This document shows positions 1-7,488 of a DNA stretch of 64,000 nucleotides, piece by piece (the stretch's first letter is position 1; each line of letters begins with the position of its first letter). Source of the stretch: Minisyncoccota bacterium (GTDB taxonomy: Bacteria > Patescibacteriota > Minisyncoccia > UBA6257 > 2-01-FULL-56-20); NCBI GenBank assembly GCA_031291905.1, contig JARLIC010000137.1, forward strand, positions 1 through 64,000, read 5' to 3'. Both the position numbers and the translations under genes were made by a program. The notes beneath the pieces were generated by a model. It worked only from the letters and a program-made list of their open reading frames with translations. It was not told the DNA's origin and did not search any database.

Positions 1-1350
1 AAGACTCCGGTGATGTCCGGAACGCAGACGTGGGACACGACCCCCTTGCTCGACGGCTCCGGCAACGACACGCGGGCGAGCACCACCGCCATTCCGTACT
101 CGATCAATTCGATGGAGTATTCCGCCCGGGTCACGGCCCTGGCAGGGTTGGGGTCCTACCATTGGCTCAATGTCAACATCACCGCATCGGACGACCTGGT
201 CGACGCCTACGCCCGCAAGATCCGCGACGGGCTGCCGGCCGGGCAGCACAAGATCCTCGTTGAACTGGGCAACGAGATTTGGAACACCGGCTTCCCGTTC
301 GCTGGCCCGATCCAGGGGTTCGGCCGGCTGTTGGGCTACTACAACGCGTGGGCGAACGACTGGTGGGTGATTCGCGGCAAGCAGGTCACGGACCGGGTTC
401 GGGCGATCTTCAACGACCAGGGGCGAGGCGCGGAAGTCCTGCACTGCGTGGCCTATCAGGCGTCCGCCCTCGGCGACGCCCTGACGCGGTGCCGGGCGCG
501 CGGCGTGGACGTGGACGTGGTGTCGTCGGCCTGCTACATCGACCCCGGCCAGACCCCGGCCCACGTCGCCGCCTTCAACCTTTCCGACAATGAGCAGTGC
601 GGCGACGCCTGGATCTTCGACCTGGAGTTCTACAAAGGGGGGGCGGGCGGCAGACTGCGAGCCGACGCCGCCGCACTGGCGACGCACCGCAGTCTCACGG
701 GCAATCGCAAGATCGAGTTGATCTGCTACGAGGGCGGCCTCACCACGGTGATGCCCGGCACGGCCAATGGGATCACCGACCCATCCGTGTACTATTACGG
801 CGGTGAGAAGCAGCGGGACATCGCCTACAACCCTAACTGGTGGAACGTCGACCAGGACTTCTATCCGGTGATGAAGAAGATCGGCGACGTGGACGGCGTC
901 GCCCTCTTCAATCACTGCCAAACGCCGTACCCGGTCAACGTAGGCACGGGGAGGACCGACGCCATGTGGGGCGTCACGGACTGGCACGGTCAGCCATACG
1001 GCCGGGGCGACGGCAGCGACGGCAAGGCCGACAACCGACTCTGTCTCGCACAGCCCGGCAACGCCAACTCGAAAAGCCCGCTCGTCAACCAGGACGAAAC
1101 GAACGTCTCCGTCCGGCTCCAGTCGGTTATCGACCACAACATCGGGTTCTACAATCCGCCGTCGCCCGTGGTGAACACGGACGTCCCTCGGCGATTTCCG
1201 ACGCGAATCATGCGGCGACAGAGACAGAACGTCGTCCCGATCCAATCGCGAACGCCGCTGGTCTCGGCCGTCGTTCCGCCGCCCGTGCCGCCAGCCTCGG
1301 TTCCGGTGCAGGGGAGACGCGTCGTCGTCTTCAGGATGTCGGTCAACTGA
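1..1350 (+). CDS. 3' part of a glycoside hydrolase-like (clan GH-A style) protein, probably tail-associated
   Basis: The frame is open at the left edge, so the true start lies outside; about 446 residues are visible. GNEIWN near residue 88 (counting from the GTG at 10) resembles the acid/base Asn-Glu motif of clan GH-A glycosidases, and CYEGG about 150 residues later could carry the nucleophile Glu. The last 60 residues are Pro/Arg/Val-rich (PRRFPTRIMRR, VVPPPVPP), the same style as the long repeat region of the tail gene at the right edge. I infer a virion or tail-fibre carbohydrate-active protein. The fold call is by motif only. A strong terminator follows directly. Confidence 0.55.
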   Translation, partial: KTPVMSGTQTWDTTPLLDGSGNDTRASTTAIPYSINSMEYSARVTALAGLGSYHWLNVNITASDDLVDAYARKIRDGLPAGQHKILVELGNEIWNTGFPFAGPIQGFGRLLGYYNAWANDWWVIRGKQVTDRVRAIFNDQGRGAEVLHCVAYQASALGDALTRCRARGVDVDVVSSACYIDPGQTPAHVAAFNLSDNEQCGDAWIFDLEFYKGGAGGRLRADAAALATHRSLTGNRKIELICYEGGLTTVMPGTANGITDPSVYYYGGEKQRDIAYNPNWWNVDQDFYPVMKKIGDVDGVALFNHCQTPYPVNVGTGRTDAMWGVTDWHGQPYGRGDGSDGKADNRLCLAQPGNANSKSPLVNQDETNVSVRLQSVIDHNIGFYNPPSPVVNTDVPRRFPTRIMRRQRQNVVPIQSRTPLVSAVVPPPVPPASVPVQGRRVVVFRMSVN

Positions 1351-1359
1351 GCCACCAAC

Positions 1360-1386
1360 GCCCCGCCCCAAAAGGCGGGGCTTTTT
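1360..1386 (+). terminator. Rho-independent terminator
   Basis: Perfect 8-bp stem GCCCCGCC/GGCGGGGC (1360-1367 and 1374-1381), 6-nt loop, then TTTTT. It ends the glycosidase-like transcript and runs straight into the next promoter. Confidence 0.9.
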
Positions 1387-1396
1387 GCTTGCTTTT

Positions 1397-1429
1397 TCTC
1401 TTGCTTTCTTGCTTTCGCTGAGTTATGAT
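1397..1429 (+). promoter_or_regulatory. Promoter with overlapping CTTGCT operator-like repeats
   Basis: TTGCTT (1401-1406), 17-bp spacer, TATGAT (1424-1429). CTTGCT occurs three times (1388, 1400, 1408) and the longer word TCTCTTGCT (1397-1405) overlaps the -35. The same word flanks other promoters in this window. Confidence 0.8.
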
Positions 1430-1471
1430 TTCGGTGTCGAATGGAACACAAAAACCCCAGGGATGCTAATC

Positions 1472-1993
1472 ATGGAAACCGCGTCAGAAGTCAAATTGCA
1501 CGTCCGGTGGATGATCAAAGCGGATCTTGCGAGCGTCCTCGGAATCGAATCCAAAAGCTTCGACCGCCCTTGGTGCGAGGAGGATTTCTGCGACAGGCTT
1601 AGGTTCCGCAACGCCATCGGCATGGTCGTCGATCGAAACGGGACTGTCTGCGGCTACATGATCTATATGTTGGATCGCGGCAAGATCGTCGTTGAAAAGC
1701 TTGCCGTTCATCCTGATTTCCGACGCCAGAACGTTGGCAAGAAGATGGTCGACAAGTTGAAGTCGAAGCTCAACGAGAACCGGCGGCGGAAACTGGAGCT
1801 TTTGGTCCGCGAAACGAGCGTCGGGGCTCAGCTCTTCTTTAAAGAGATGGGATTTCGAGCCATCGAAGTGATTCGCGGGCATTTTGAGGACGAGGGCGTG
1901 GACGCTTACCTCATGTGCCACGAACTCGCGGATACGTTTTCCGCCGCGCCAGATGGGGAGATGCCGAGAAATCGAATCCGGATCTACCTGTAG
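1472..1993 (+). CDS. GNAT (RimI-like) N-acetyltransferase
   Basis: 173 residues. The core V..LAVHPDFRRQNVGKK is the acetyl-CoA-binding motif A of GNAT enzymes (R/Q-x-x-G-x-G/A, here RRQNVG), followed by LVRET and FFKEMGF as in RimI. The start at 1472 is chosen because AGGGA (1459-1463) lies 8 bases upstream; ATG 1463 overlaps that site. The protein resembles the GNAT at 41857-42345 on the other strand (matching -RR..VG- and IEVIRG/VEVLRG segments), so the two look like paralogs. The substrate is unknown; RimI relatives acetylate protein N-termini. First gene of the long small-gene array. Confidence 0.8.
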   Translation: METASEVKLHVRWMIKADLASVLGIESKSFDRPWCEEDFCDRLRFRNAIGMVVDRNGTVCGYMIYMLDRGKIVVEKLAVHPDFRRQNVGKKMVDKLKSKLNENRRRKLELLVRETSVGAQLFFKEMGFRAIEVIRGHFEDEGVDAYLMCHELADTFSAAPDGEMPRNRIRIYL

Positions 1994-2007
1994 AGGTCGA
2001 CGCAACC

Positions 2008-2148
2008 ATGAAACGCACCTTGAGACGGACCACGCTGAGATTGATTTGCATCGCGGCTATGGGTTGCGAGATCGTCATCGCCGCAATGCCGACGTTGGCG
2101 GGATGTGGGTTGGCTTACTTATTTGCGAGAATGTTTACCGGGAGGTGA
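2008..2148 (+). CDS. Small membrane protein
   Basis: 46 residues: a basic N-terminus (KRTLRR) then one hydrophobic stretch of about 30 residues containing two Cys (MGCEIV, AGCGL). It could be one transmembrane segment or a signal/lipoprotein-like leader. The SD (GAGG) is weak. It ends within GGGAGGTGA, which also supplies the SD of the next gene. No family recognised. Confidence 0.45.
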   Translation: MKRTLRRTTLRLICIAAMGCEIVIAAMPTLAGCGLAYLFARMFTGR

Positions 2149-2153
2149 TCTGA

Positions 2154-2354
2154 ATGAGCGAGAATCATGAAACCTGTCCAAATCCGAAGTGCAAGTCGGC
2201 CGATCTTTCGATCGCCAAAAGCATGCAGACCACGCAAAAACGCGTGCTTTGCCGAGGCTGCTTGATGACGGGGCCGATGTCGACCGACGAAGTCGAAGCG
2301 TGGGAAGCATGGGACGCGTTGCCGCGCGAATCGAAGGAGGCCGCCCGTGGGTGA
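2154..2354 (+). CDS. Lar-like zinc-ribbon protein (restriction alleviation family)
   Basis: 66 residues. CPNPKC at the N-terminus, CRGC about 22 residues on, then GPMSTDEVEAWEAW. This is the layout of the Lar family (CPxCxS...CxxCGxxG...A...WN), phage zinc ribbons linked with relief from type I restriction. A perfect GGAGGTGA lies 5 bases before the ATG. The stop overlaps the GTG of the next gene (GTGGGTGA). Similar to the protein at 31285-31596. Antirestriction function is a family-level inference only. Confidence 0.6.
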   Translation: MSENHETCPNPKCKSADLSIAKSMQTTQKRVLCRGCLMTGPMSTDEVEAWEAWDALPRESKEAARG

Positions 2355-2709
2355 TGCGAAGCTGGAGCAGATCCAAGAAGGCCTTGGTGAGCTGCTGATG
2401 GCTTGCTCAGGAAAGGGCTGGGTCAAGTCGTGCCGTTTTATCATGGCCGCCCGCGAACTCATCGAGCGCCAGGCCGCCGAGCTGAAGGAGAAGGCCGCCA
2501 TCATCGAGCGGCTGACGCCCAAGCCGATGGACTTAGCCGAAGCGGCGAGGCTGCTCCGAATCAATGAGCACGAGGGTCGCGTCGACTGGGGCGTGGACTC
2601 GGGCATGATGTCCGTTCACAGCTTCGGGGGCGGTTTTATTATCAAAACAAGGTTCGCAATTGCGATCGCCCGAGAATACGAACGCGAGAAGGAGGCCGCC
2701 CGTGGCTGA
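2347..2709 (+). CDS. Paralog 1 of a tandem small-protein family (helical N-half, conserved C-half)
   Basis: 120 residues from GTG, SD AAGGAGG inside the end of the previous gene. The N-half is helical (ELIERQAAELKEKAAIIERL). It is followed by a KPMDLAEAARLL..EHEGRVDW block also found, diverged, in the genes at 2702, 3427 and 32960. It ends EREKEAARG because those codons contain the AAGGAGG SD of the next copy. Junctions recur every 355-367 bp, which points to tandem duplication. Function unknown. Confidence 0.7.
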   Translation: MGDAKLEQIQEGLGELLMACSGKGWVKSCRFIMAARELIERQAAELKEKAAIIERLTPKPMDLAEAARLLRINEHEGRVDWGVDSGMMSVHSFGGGFIIKTRFAIAIAREYEREKEAARG

Positions 2710-3067
2710 CGCAGCTGACTACCCGCTTGAGCTTGGCTATATCGCTGGAGCAATGCGGCGCAAGATAGGTTGGCCTGGCGAAGCCGGAATCCTCGTTGAA
2801 GCCGCCAATCACATCAAGACACTCACAGCCGACAACGGCCGCCTCGCAGCCGAGGTCGAGCGGCTGAAGCGAAAGATGACTCGGGACGAGGCGATCGAGA
2901 TTCTCAACAGTCACGAGTACCAGGGCTTTACTCAGTGGGAGAACACGCACCTCCTGGGAGGCGAAGCGGTCGAGTTCGAGCTGTTCGCCGTCGCCCACTG
3001 GCTCGAAATCACAAAAGGAGCCGGCCCGATCCCGCCGCCGATCGAGAAGGAGGCCGTCCGTGGTTGA
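2702..3067 (+). CDS. Paralog 2 of the tandem family
   Basis: 121 residues, GTG start overlapping the previous stop (GTGGCTGA). The N-terminus reads YPLELGYIAGAMRRKIGWP.EA, nearly the same as the gene at 32960 (AAELRMIAGALRRKIQWPEEA), then a heptad-like EVERLKRKMTRDEAIEIL. The C-terminus EKEAVRG again carries the next gene's SD. A short coiled-coil or winged-helix-like fold is possible. No function recognised. Confidence 0.7.
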   Translation: MADAADYPLELGYIAGAMRRKIGWPGEAGILVEAANHIKTLTADNGRLAAEVERLKRKMTRDEAIEILNSHEYQGFTQWENTHLLGGEAVEFELFAVAHWLEITKGAGPIPPPIEKEAVRG

Positions 3068-3434
3068 CGCGAAAGAGATTGTCGCAGGGCTCCGAAACAT
3101 CGTCTCCGATTACAACTGCGGAGACAAAGTAATTACCACGGACAAGGCGAGGGTGATCCGCGACGCCGCATTTGAGGTCGAGCGGCTGACGCTGCGGTGG
3201 TCGAGCGAGCCGCCGAAGGTGATGGGCACATTCTGGGTGCGGTTCTCCAACCCAGAATTTCGCTCGATTCGAGGTCCGTGGACGATGACGGCGGATTCCG
3301 AATATCTCGCCCTCGCGATCGACGACGAGATCCCGAGCAACTGCGAGTTCGCCGGCCCGATCGCGGCGCCGCTGGAGCCGGACGCGGCGGCATTACGTGA
3401 GGCTGAAGGACTGAAGGAGGGCGAACGTGGCTGA
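3060..3434 (+). CDS. Paralog 3 of the tandem family (divergent)
   Basis: 124 residues, GTG start in the same 8-bp overlap arrangement. It shares the FEVERL helix with its neighbours, but its middle (PPKVMGTFWVRF..PEFRSIRGPW) is different. The tail contains GPIAAPLEPDA, encoded by a 42-bp DNA segment repeated in the next gene. This suggests a recombination-derived mosaic. Function unknown. Confidence 0.65.
   Translation: MVDAKEIVAGLRNIVSDYNCGDKVITTDKARVIRDAAFEVERLTLRWSSEPPKVMGTFWVRFSNPEFRSIRGPWTMTADSEYLALAIDDEIPSNCEFAGPIAAPLEPDAAALREAEGLKEGERG
3351..3392 (+). repeat. 42-bp direct repeat, copy 1 (copy 2 at 3766-3807)
   Basis: Both copies encode AGPIAAPLEPDA and differ at two bases. A shorter third version (PLEPDAA) lies near 4010-4033. 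Evidence for recent duplication within the tandem gene family. Confidence 0.85.
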
Positions 3435-3828
3435 TGACGCGAAGACACTGGCGGACCTGAAGAAAATCAGGTCCGAAATGGGCTACGACTCGTGGGGCGA
3501 AAGCTGGGACGGAACCATGGCCGATGCCATAGCCCTCATTAAACGTCAAGCCGCCGACAACGCCCGCCTCGTCGCCGAGATCGAGCGGCTGACGCCGAAG
3601 GAGATGACGCTGAACGAAGTGGCGAGAGTGCTGACCGTGCATCGCCACCGAGACCTCACATGGCGAGCCTATGGGAGTGGAGTCGAAGGGACCAATAAAT
3701 TCGTACTCGTTAATTTCAACGGCCTTGAAGCCAGGGCTATTGCCAACGAATACGCCCGACGTGACGCCGGCCCGATCGCGGCACCGCTGGAGCCGGACGC
3801 GACGGCAAGCCGGAAAGAGAGTGAGTGA
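3427..3828 (+). CDS. Paralog 4 of the tandem family
   Basis: 133 residues, GTG start overlapping the previous stop, SD AAGGAGG. It carries the family block EIERLTPKEMTLNEVARVL and the repeated GPIAAPLEPDA tail. The stop overlaps the next start (GTGATG). Function unknown. Confidence 0.7.
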   Translation: MADDAKTLADLKKIRSEMGYDSWGESWDGTMADAIALIKRQAADNARLVAEIERLTPKEMTLNEVARVLTVHRHRDLTWRAYGSGVEGTNKFVLVNFNGLEARAIANEYARRDAGPIAAPLEPDATASRKESE

Positions 3829-4049
3829 TGCTGCTAGTCATCAACATGACGGGGCTCGATCGAACCTACTGGACGCCAGAGTTCGAGCGTCGATCGGACG
3901 GCGATGGCCTCTGGTACGCGACAGCGAAGTGGCTGTGCGTCGAAGTCACGATCCATAGCCGCGAGATGGGCGCGGAGGTGGTGAGGAGATTCAACGCATC
4001 GATAGCGAAGCCGCTGGAGCCGGACGCGGCGGGGAAGGGGGAGAGATGA
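3828..4049 (+). CDS. Small protein with PLEPDA tail
   Basis: 73 residues; the start ATG overlaps the upstream TGA. It ends with ASIAKPLEPDAAGKGER, the same tail as the two genes before it. The body (MTGLDRTYWTPEFERRSDG) has no recognised domain. The shared tail suggests fusion of a duplicated 3' end to an unrelated gene. Confidence 0.55.
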   Translation: MLLVINMTGLDRTYWTPEFERRSDGDGLWYATAKWLCVEVTIHSREMGAEVVRRFNASIAKPLEPDAAGKGER

Positions 4050-4264
4050 GCACGCCAAAGCGGAAAACGCTGAAGCGTCCCACTGGTGTCAGCGATACAG
4101 CCGAAGCCTACATCCTCTGGGTCGACGTCAAAGGGATGGGCGTGCGACTGAAAGTCCAAGGCGGCATGGGCGTCGGGCTACGCCGCGACAACCCAGCGTT
4201 ACACGAAGTCATCGGGGAAGCGATCTGTCGCGAATTCGATATCGACTTGGAGGCCACATTATGA
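4046..4264 (+). CDS. Small unknown protein
   Basis: 72 residues, ATGA overlap with the upstream gene, SD GGGGGAG. Basic N-terminus (TPKRKTLKRP), then a beta-rich body (AYILWVDVKGMGVRL). The stop overlaps the next ATG by 4 bp, so it is probably translationally coupled to the ASCH-like gene. Confidence 0.55.
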   Translation: MSTPKRKTLKRPTGVSDTAEAYILWVDVKGMGVRLKVQGGMGVGLRRDNPALHEVIGEAICREFDIDLEATL

Positions 4265-5178
4265 CGACCGCGAAGCTTAAATCACTCTGCCTGCAACAGC
4301 ACGAGGTGCGGGCGTTGCTGAAGGACGGGCGAGTGACGGTGGTGCGGGCGATGAAGCCGCAACCGCCAGCGTGGGTTGAGAAGATCGTCATCGAAGCGGA
4401 CGCCCCAAGCGGGCGTTGGTCTGGCCAAGGCCGCAACGTCTACGGGCGGGAGATGCATTGGCCAGGAGAGACGTATCTCCGCTGCCCTCTCGGCGAAGTC
4501 GGGGACAAGCTGGCGGTGAAGGAGTCGTTCTGGGTGAAGCACGACACGGACAGCGACGACTACAGAGAATGGGATTGCGGACCATGTCTTGATGTCGGAC
4601 CTGAGTTCCATCCTGGGATTCAGTACCGTGCGAGCCCCGAGGCGAGGAATCCGCCTGAAGGCGTCGCGCCTCATCCCGTCGATGAGCCAGGCGATTGGTG
4701 GGAAGGACCGCCTGATGATTGGGACGGCGAGTCCGACTATCACGGAAAGGGCCAGTGGGAGTTCCTCCCCTGGGGTCTATACAGCAAGTTTTCGCCAGTT
4801 CTGCTGCCGGCTTGGGCCTCCCGCTTCACGGTCGAGGTCGAGGCCGTGCGGGGCAAGCAGGTGCAGTCGATTACCGAGGACGAGGCGAAGGCTTCGGGGC
4901 TTGAGATTCAGATTGGCGACGGCACCGGAAACGGGCCTGGCTACAAGTGGGACGGCCCCGCGTACTGGGATGGGCATTCGATGCATTCGATCCACGGAGG
5001 CAAGACCTACCATGCCACCAGTCCTCGCGGAACTTGCTACTGCCACAACGGCGAAAGGGACGGATTGACGGCCGCGCGATGCGCCTTCAAGCACCGTTGG
5101 GGTAAAGCCAACGGTCCCGACGCATGGGATCGCAACCCCTGGGTATGGCTCGGCGAGATTCGGAGGGTCGAGACGTGA
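4261..5178 (+). CDS. Phage ASCH/PUA-like domain protein
   Basis: 305 residues. The layout matches a common phage family: an N-terminal HEVRALLKDGRVTVVRAMKPQ block (usually ...TxTRR.I.PQ), GEVGDKLAVKESFWV, then AWASRFTVEVEAVRGKQVQSITEDEA, and a C-terminal GPDAWDRNPWVWLGEI. ASCH domains are RNA-binding PUA-like folds, and these phage proteins are often adjacent to replication genes. Target unknown. Its C-terminal coding sequence has a degenerate partial copy just downstream (5361-5453). Confidence 0.7.
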   Translation: MTTAKLKSLCLQQHEVRALLKDGRVTVVRAMKPQPPAWVEKIVIEADAPSGRWSGQGRNVYGREMHWPGETYLRCPLGEVGDKLAVKESFWVKHDTDSDDYREWDCGPCLDVGPEFHPGIQYRASPEARNPPEGVAPHPVDEPGDWWEGPPDDWDGESDYHGKGQWEFLPWGLYSKFSPVLLPAWASRFTVEVEAVRGKQVQSITEDEAKASGLEIQIGDGTGNGPGYKWDGPAYWDGHSMHSIHGGKTYHATSPRGTCYCHNGERDGLTAARCAFKHRWGKANGPDAWDRNPWVWLGEIRRVET

Positions 5179-5345
5179 ATCACTGGTGGGAGCGTTGCAG
5201 GCTTCCCGATCCGGTCTGCATGGTCTGCGGAAAGGATTGCGAGATAACCGAGGTCGTCGACATCGGCGGTGAGAAAGAGCTTTGGTGTTACTGCCCGAAG
5301 TGCGACGCCGAGACCTTTCATCCATTGATAAAGTCGACCGACTAA
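5175..5345 (+). CDS. Small zinc-ribbon protein
   Basis: 56 residues from GTG overlapping the ASCH gene stop (GTGA). CMVC near residue 15 and CYCPKC near residue 41 form a likely four-Cys zinc site. No specific function recognised. Confidence 0.6.
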   Translation: MNHWWERCRLPDPVCMVCGKDCEITEVVDIGGEKELWCYCPKCDAETFHPLIKSTD

Positions 5346-5360
5346 TCGCGGGAGTTAGGC

Positions 5361-5453
5361 ATGACGCTGCTTACCATCATCCCCGTCGCCAGAGGTCCGG
5401 TGCGGCGGGGCGTGCGGCAGTGGCTCGGCGAGATGCGGAGGTTTGAAGGATGA
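5361..5453 (+). pseudogene. 30-residue remnant related to the ASCH gene 3' end
   Basis: The ORF starts after GGGAG and ends QWLGEMRRFEG, echoing WVWLGEIRRVE at the end of the ASCH-like gene. The middle of the ORF is encoded by a 38-bp repeat that recurs at 5990-6027. It may be a decayed duplicate kept as a translational bridge, because its stop overlaps the next ATG. Confidence 0.45.
5381..5418 (+). repeat. 38-bp direct repeat, copy 1 (copy 2 at 5990-6027)
   Basis: The copies differ at one base and both encode PVARGPVRRGVR. Copy 2 lies outside any complete gene, so the segment looks duplicated rather than conserved by function. Confidence 0.85.
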
Positions 5454-5722
5454 AAACTCTTGAACTGCGTCCTGTGTACGTCGAATTCGTTCCAGACGAT
5501 CCAACCGAAGGCGTGCTCTACATCTCAGAGGAATACCAAACGGCGATTCACAAATGCCCGTGCGGATGCGGGAGCGAAGTCGTGACGCCGCTGTCCGGCG
5601 AGCATGCGTGGCAGCTTACCGGATCGGCCGACGCTGTCACGCTGAGGCCGTCTGTCGGCAATTGGAACTGCCTGTGTCAGTCCCACTACTACGTCACGGC
5701 GAACAAAGTGGAGTGGCTTTAA
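5450..5722 (+). CDS. DUF6527-like protein
   Basis: 90 residues. The signature CPCGCGSE.V, then AWQLTG, TLRPSVGNWNCLCQSHYYVTANKVEW matches what I recall of the DUF6527 family (CPCGC...tl.PS...W...C.sHf.i..g.v.W). Likely binds zinc through the clustered Cys and His. Role unknown. ATGA overlap with the preceding remnant ORF. Confidence 0.65.
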   Translation: MKTLELRPVYVEFVPDDPTEGVLYISEEYQTAIHKCPCGCGSEVVTPLSGEHAWQLTGSADAVTLRPSVGNWNCLCQSHYYVTANKVEWL

Positions 5723-5738
5723 TCGAGGGGGTTGCGGG

Positions 5739-5948
5739 ATGAGCTGGGAAGCGTGGGGAGATCCGCCGGACTGCTACTGCGAGATGTGCGGCTGCGAATG
5801 CGGGTCGTGCATCTGCGAGGAATGCCCCGTTTGCGGCAAAGTGGGCGATCCGAAGTGCTACAAAGAGCATGGCCTCGTGGAGACGGAGGAGCAAATCCAA
5901 TCGCGGATTCGCAATAGCCCAGATGATAGTTTCGACTATTGCGACTGA
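5739..5948 (+). CDS. Cys-rich small protein
   Basis: 69 residues with ten Cys, nine of them in the first 45 residues (CYCEMCGCECGSCIC, CPVC), so very likely metal-binding. Acidic C-terminus. SD GGG about 8 bases upstream is weak. No family recognised. Confidence 0.55.
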   Translation: MSWEAWGDPPDCYCEMCGCECGSCICEECPVCGKVGDPKCYKEHGLVETEEQIQSRIRNSPDDSFDYCD

Positions 5949-6052
5949 CAGCCGCGTCACGGCGGGGCGACGGTCGTATTCAGGGCGTTCCCCGTCGCCA
6001 GAGGTCCAGTGCGGCGGGGCGTGCGGCTTACCGAGTGGGAGGGAGATTGAAG
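5949..6052 (+). other. Decayed coding remnant with two repeat units
   Basis: In the frame of the upstream gene the sequence reads on to FPVARGPVRRGVRLTEWEGD and a stop at 6049, with no usable start. It holds copy 2 of the 38-bp repeat and copy 1 of a 30-bp repeat. Confidence 0.5.
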
Positions 6053-6054
6053 AT
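6025..6054 (+). repeat. 30-bp direct repeat, copy 1 (copy 2 at 6306-6335)
   Basis: One mismatch. Each copy encodes RLTEWEGD with a stop and supplies the GGAGATTGAAG ribosome-binding region of the next gene, so a leader-plus-SD unit has been duplicated. Confidence 0.85.
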
Positions 6055-6291
6055 GGGAGACAAGCCATCACTGACACAAAAGATAAAGAAGCATATTAGA
6101 TGCTTTTCGGAGAACATGATTTTGAATACCAAACCTATAACACGGATCATAATAGCAATTGGTCCACGAAGTTCCACTATCGGATGTGCAAGACATGTAA
6201 ACGTTGTTGGGCACAAAAAGATAGTCCAATATACGAAACGATCACCGAGTGGATACGTTGCAAAGGCTGGGGCGAATGGCCCGCCGACTAG
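6053..6291 (+). pseudogene. Small zinc-ribbon gene interrupted by a frame switch
   Basis: ATG 6053 has a good SD (GGGAG) and reads GDKPSLTQKIKKHIRCF. Near 6106-6109 (TTTT) the protein-like frame becomes GEHDFEYQTYNTDH..., containing CKTCKRC and ending at 6291. One extra T would join the frames into a single 79-80 residue protein. It is either a one-base deletion in a T-run or a -1 slip. If the gene is not broken, an internal ATG at 6100 gives a 63-residue protein. The stretch is AT-richer than its neighbours, suggesting separate acquisition. Confidence 0.45.
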
Positions 6292-6335
6292 TCGGCATGC
6301 CATGAGGCTTACCGAGTGGGAAGGAGATTGAAGAT

Positions 6336-6677
6336 ATGAGCGAAACCAAGACCATTTCCGAAGGCGACTTGGTTCGCCGGCACGATGACAGCCAGGTCAT
6401 GCGAGTGGAGGAACTGGGCGGCGGCAAGAACGCTCGCAAGGCTTGTTGCCTTTATCGAGCGACATCCGGATTCCACCGAGGGCTTGATTGCTGGGAGTGG
6501 ATTCCCATCGGCGATCTAGTCTTGGCCGAGCCCGACACAACCCTCGCCGACGAGGTGGCAAGCGTGCTCGCGCAGCTCGACGATCTAGTTGGGTGGAGCG
6601 ATCTTGGTGCGTACAGGCGTTGTCGCGACCGGCTGCGTGCGGCTCTCAAGAAGGCAAAGGGGGAGCGAGATGGCTGA
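6336..6677 (+). CDS. Protein with YodC/DUF2158-like N-terminus
   Basis: 113 residues. The N-terminus GDLVRRHDDSQVMRVEEL resembles the short SH3-like YodC/DUF2158 motif (GD.V.lksGgp.MtV). The C-half is helical with RRCRDRLRAALKKAKGER. SD AAGGAG. Role unknown; the stop region overlaps the next start. Confidence 0.5.
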   Translation: MSETKTISEGDLVRRHDDSQVMRVEELGGGKNARKACCLYRATSGFHRGLDCWEWIPIGDLVLAEPDTTLADEVASVLAQLDDLVGWSDLGAYRRCRDRLRAALKKAKGERDG

Positions 6678-6939
6678 CACCGAAGACCGCATCGCAGAGG
6701 CGTATGAACAGGGCCTTGAGGATGGCTACGCTGGCGTTGCACCCGAGGCAAAACGATCGCCTCGCAAGCACCACGACCAGATCCAAGCCAGGCTGCAAAT
6801 CGCGGCCGAACAGATCCGCCGCGCCCTGGAGCTGGACAGTTCGCTGCACAGGGCTCCACACAGCCTGCTGGATGTCGAATACGCGATCCGGCGGGTTCAT
6901 GAGGCACTGTGGAATGAGAAGGATGGGAGTGATGGCTGA
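6670..6939 (+). CDS. Small helical protein, unknown
   Basis: 89 residues, ATG 6670 overlapping the upstream 3' end. Mostly helical (LQIAAEQIRRALELDSSLHRA). No domain recognised. A 15-codon ORF (6932-6979) and a non-coding stretch follow before the next gene. Confidence 0.55.
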   Translation: MADTEDRIAEAYEQGLEDGYAGVAPEAKRSPRKHHDQIQARLQIAAEQIRRALELDSSLHRAPHSLLDVEYAIRRVHEALWNEKDGSDG

Positions 6940-7011
6940 GCAAACAAAACGGCAGCGACAACGATTTCGTGTGGACTGATTGCGGCTACGACGACTAGCC
7001 AGGGAGACGAG

Positions 7012-7488
7012 ATGGGATTTCGCAGAACCGCACTAGGGATCATGCACAGCCTGAGAAGTAAGCGTGAGCCTGGAGACGCCAGTGTTTTCGCCGGAGAGAT
7101 GCACTCGCCCAACGACCCGAACATCAAACTCAAGGGCGCCCCGCACTACAACATCCAGGAGATGCTCGCCGCGACCGCAAGCCCCGAGTTCCTCGACGAG
7201 TTTCGCTGGTATCAGGCGAACAGGGTCATTATCAATGCTTTGTGCGTGGGCCGAGCTGTCGCAGGCGTCACCATAGATGAACTCTCGGCCCGCACTAACT
7301 GGTGTTCGGACGACATCGATGATTTCGAGGCCAGTGAAGACGGCGAGATCAACTTGCGGGATCTCAACACCTACGCGAGCGCTCTGGGAATCCAGGTCGA
7401 CATCAGCTTCCGGGCAGCCAACGATCATTCGGACAGCGTCGCGGCGGTGGAAGGGATTAACCGGGCGGTGAACGGAGGCACGCCATGA
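7012..7488 (+). CDS. XRE/Cro-like helix-turn-helix protein
   Basis: 158 residues. In the C-half, AGVTIDELSARTNWCSDDIDDFEASEDGEIN.RDLNTYASALG follows the XRE pattern (helix, T..eLA...g.s...i..~E.G......L..~A.aLG). N-half unknown. It could be a transcriptional regulator and is one candidate for binding the recurring TCTCTTGCT operator-like word. SD GGGAG. Confidence 0.6.
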   Translation: MGFRRTALGIMHSLRSKREPGDASVFAGEMHSPNDPNIKLKGAPHYNIQEMLAATASPEFLDEFRWYQANRVIINALCVGRAVAGVTIDELSARTNWCSDDIDDFEASEDGEINLRDLNTYASALGIQVDISFRAANDHSDSVAAVEGINRAVNGGTP

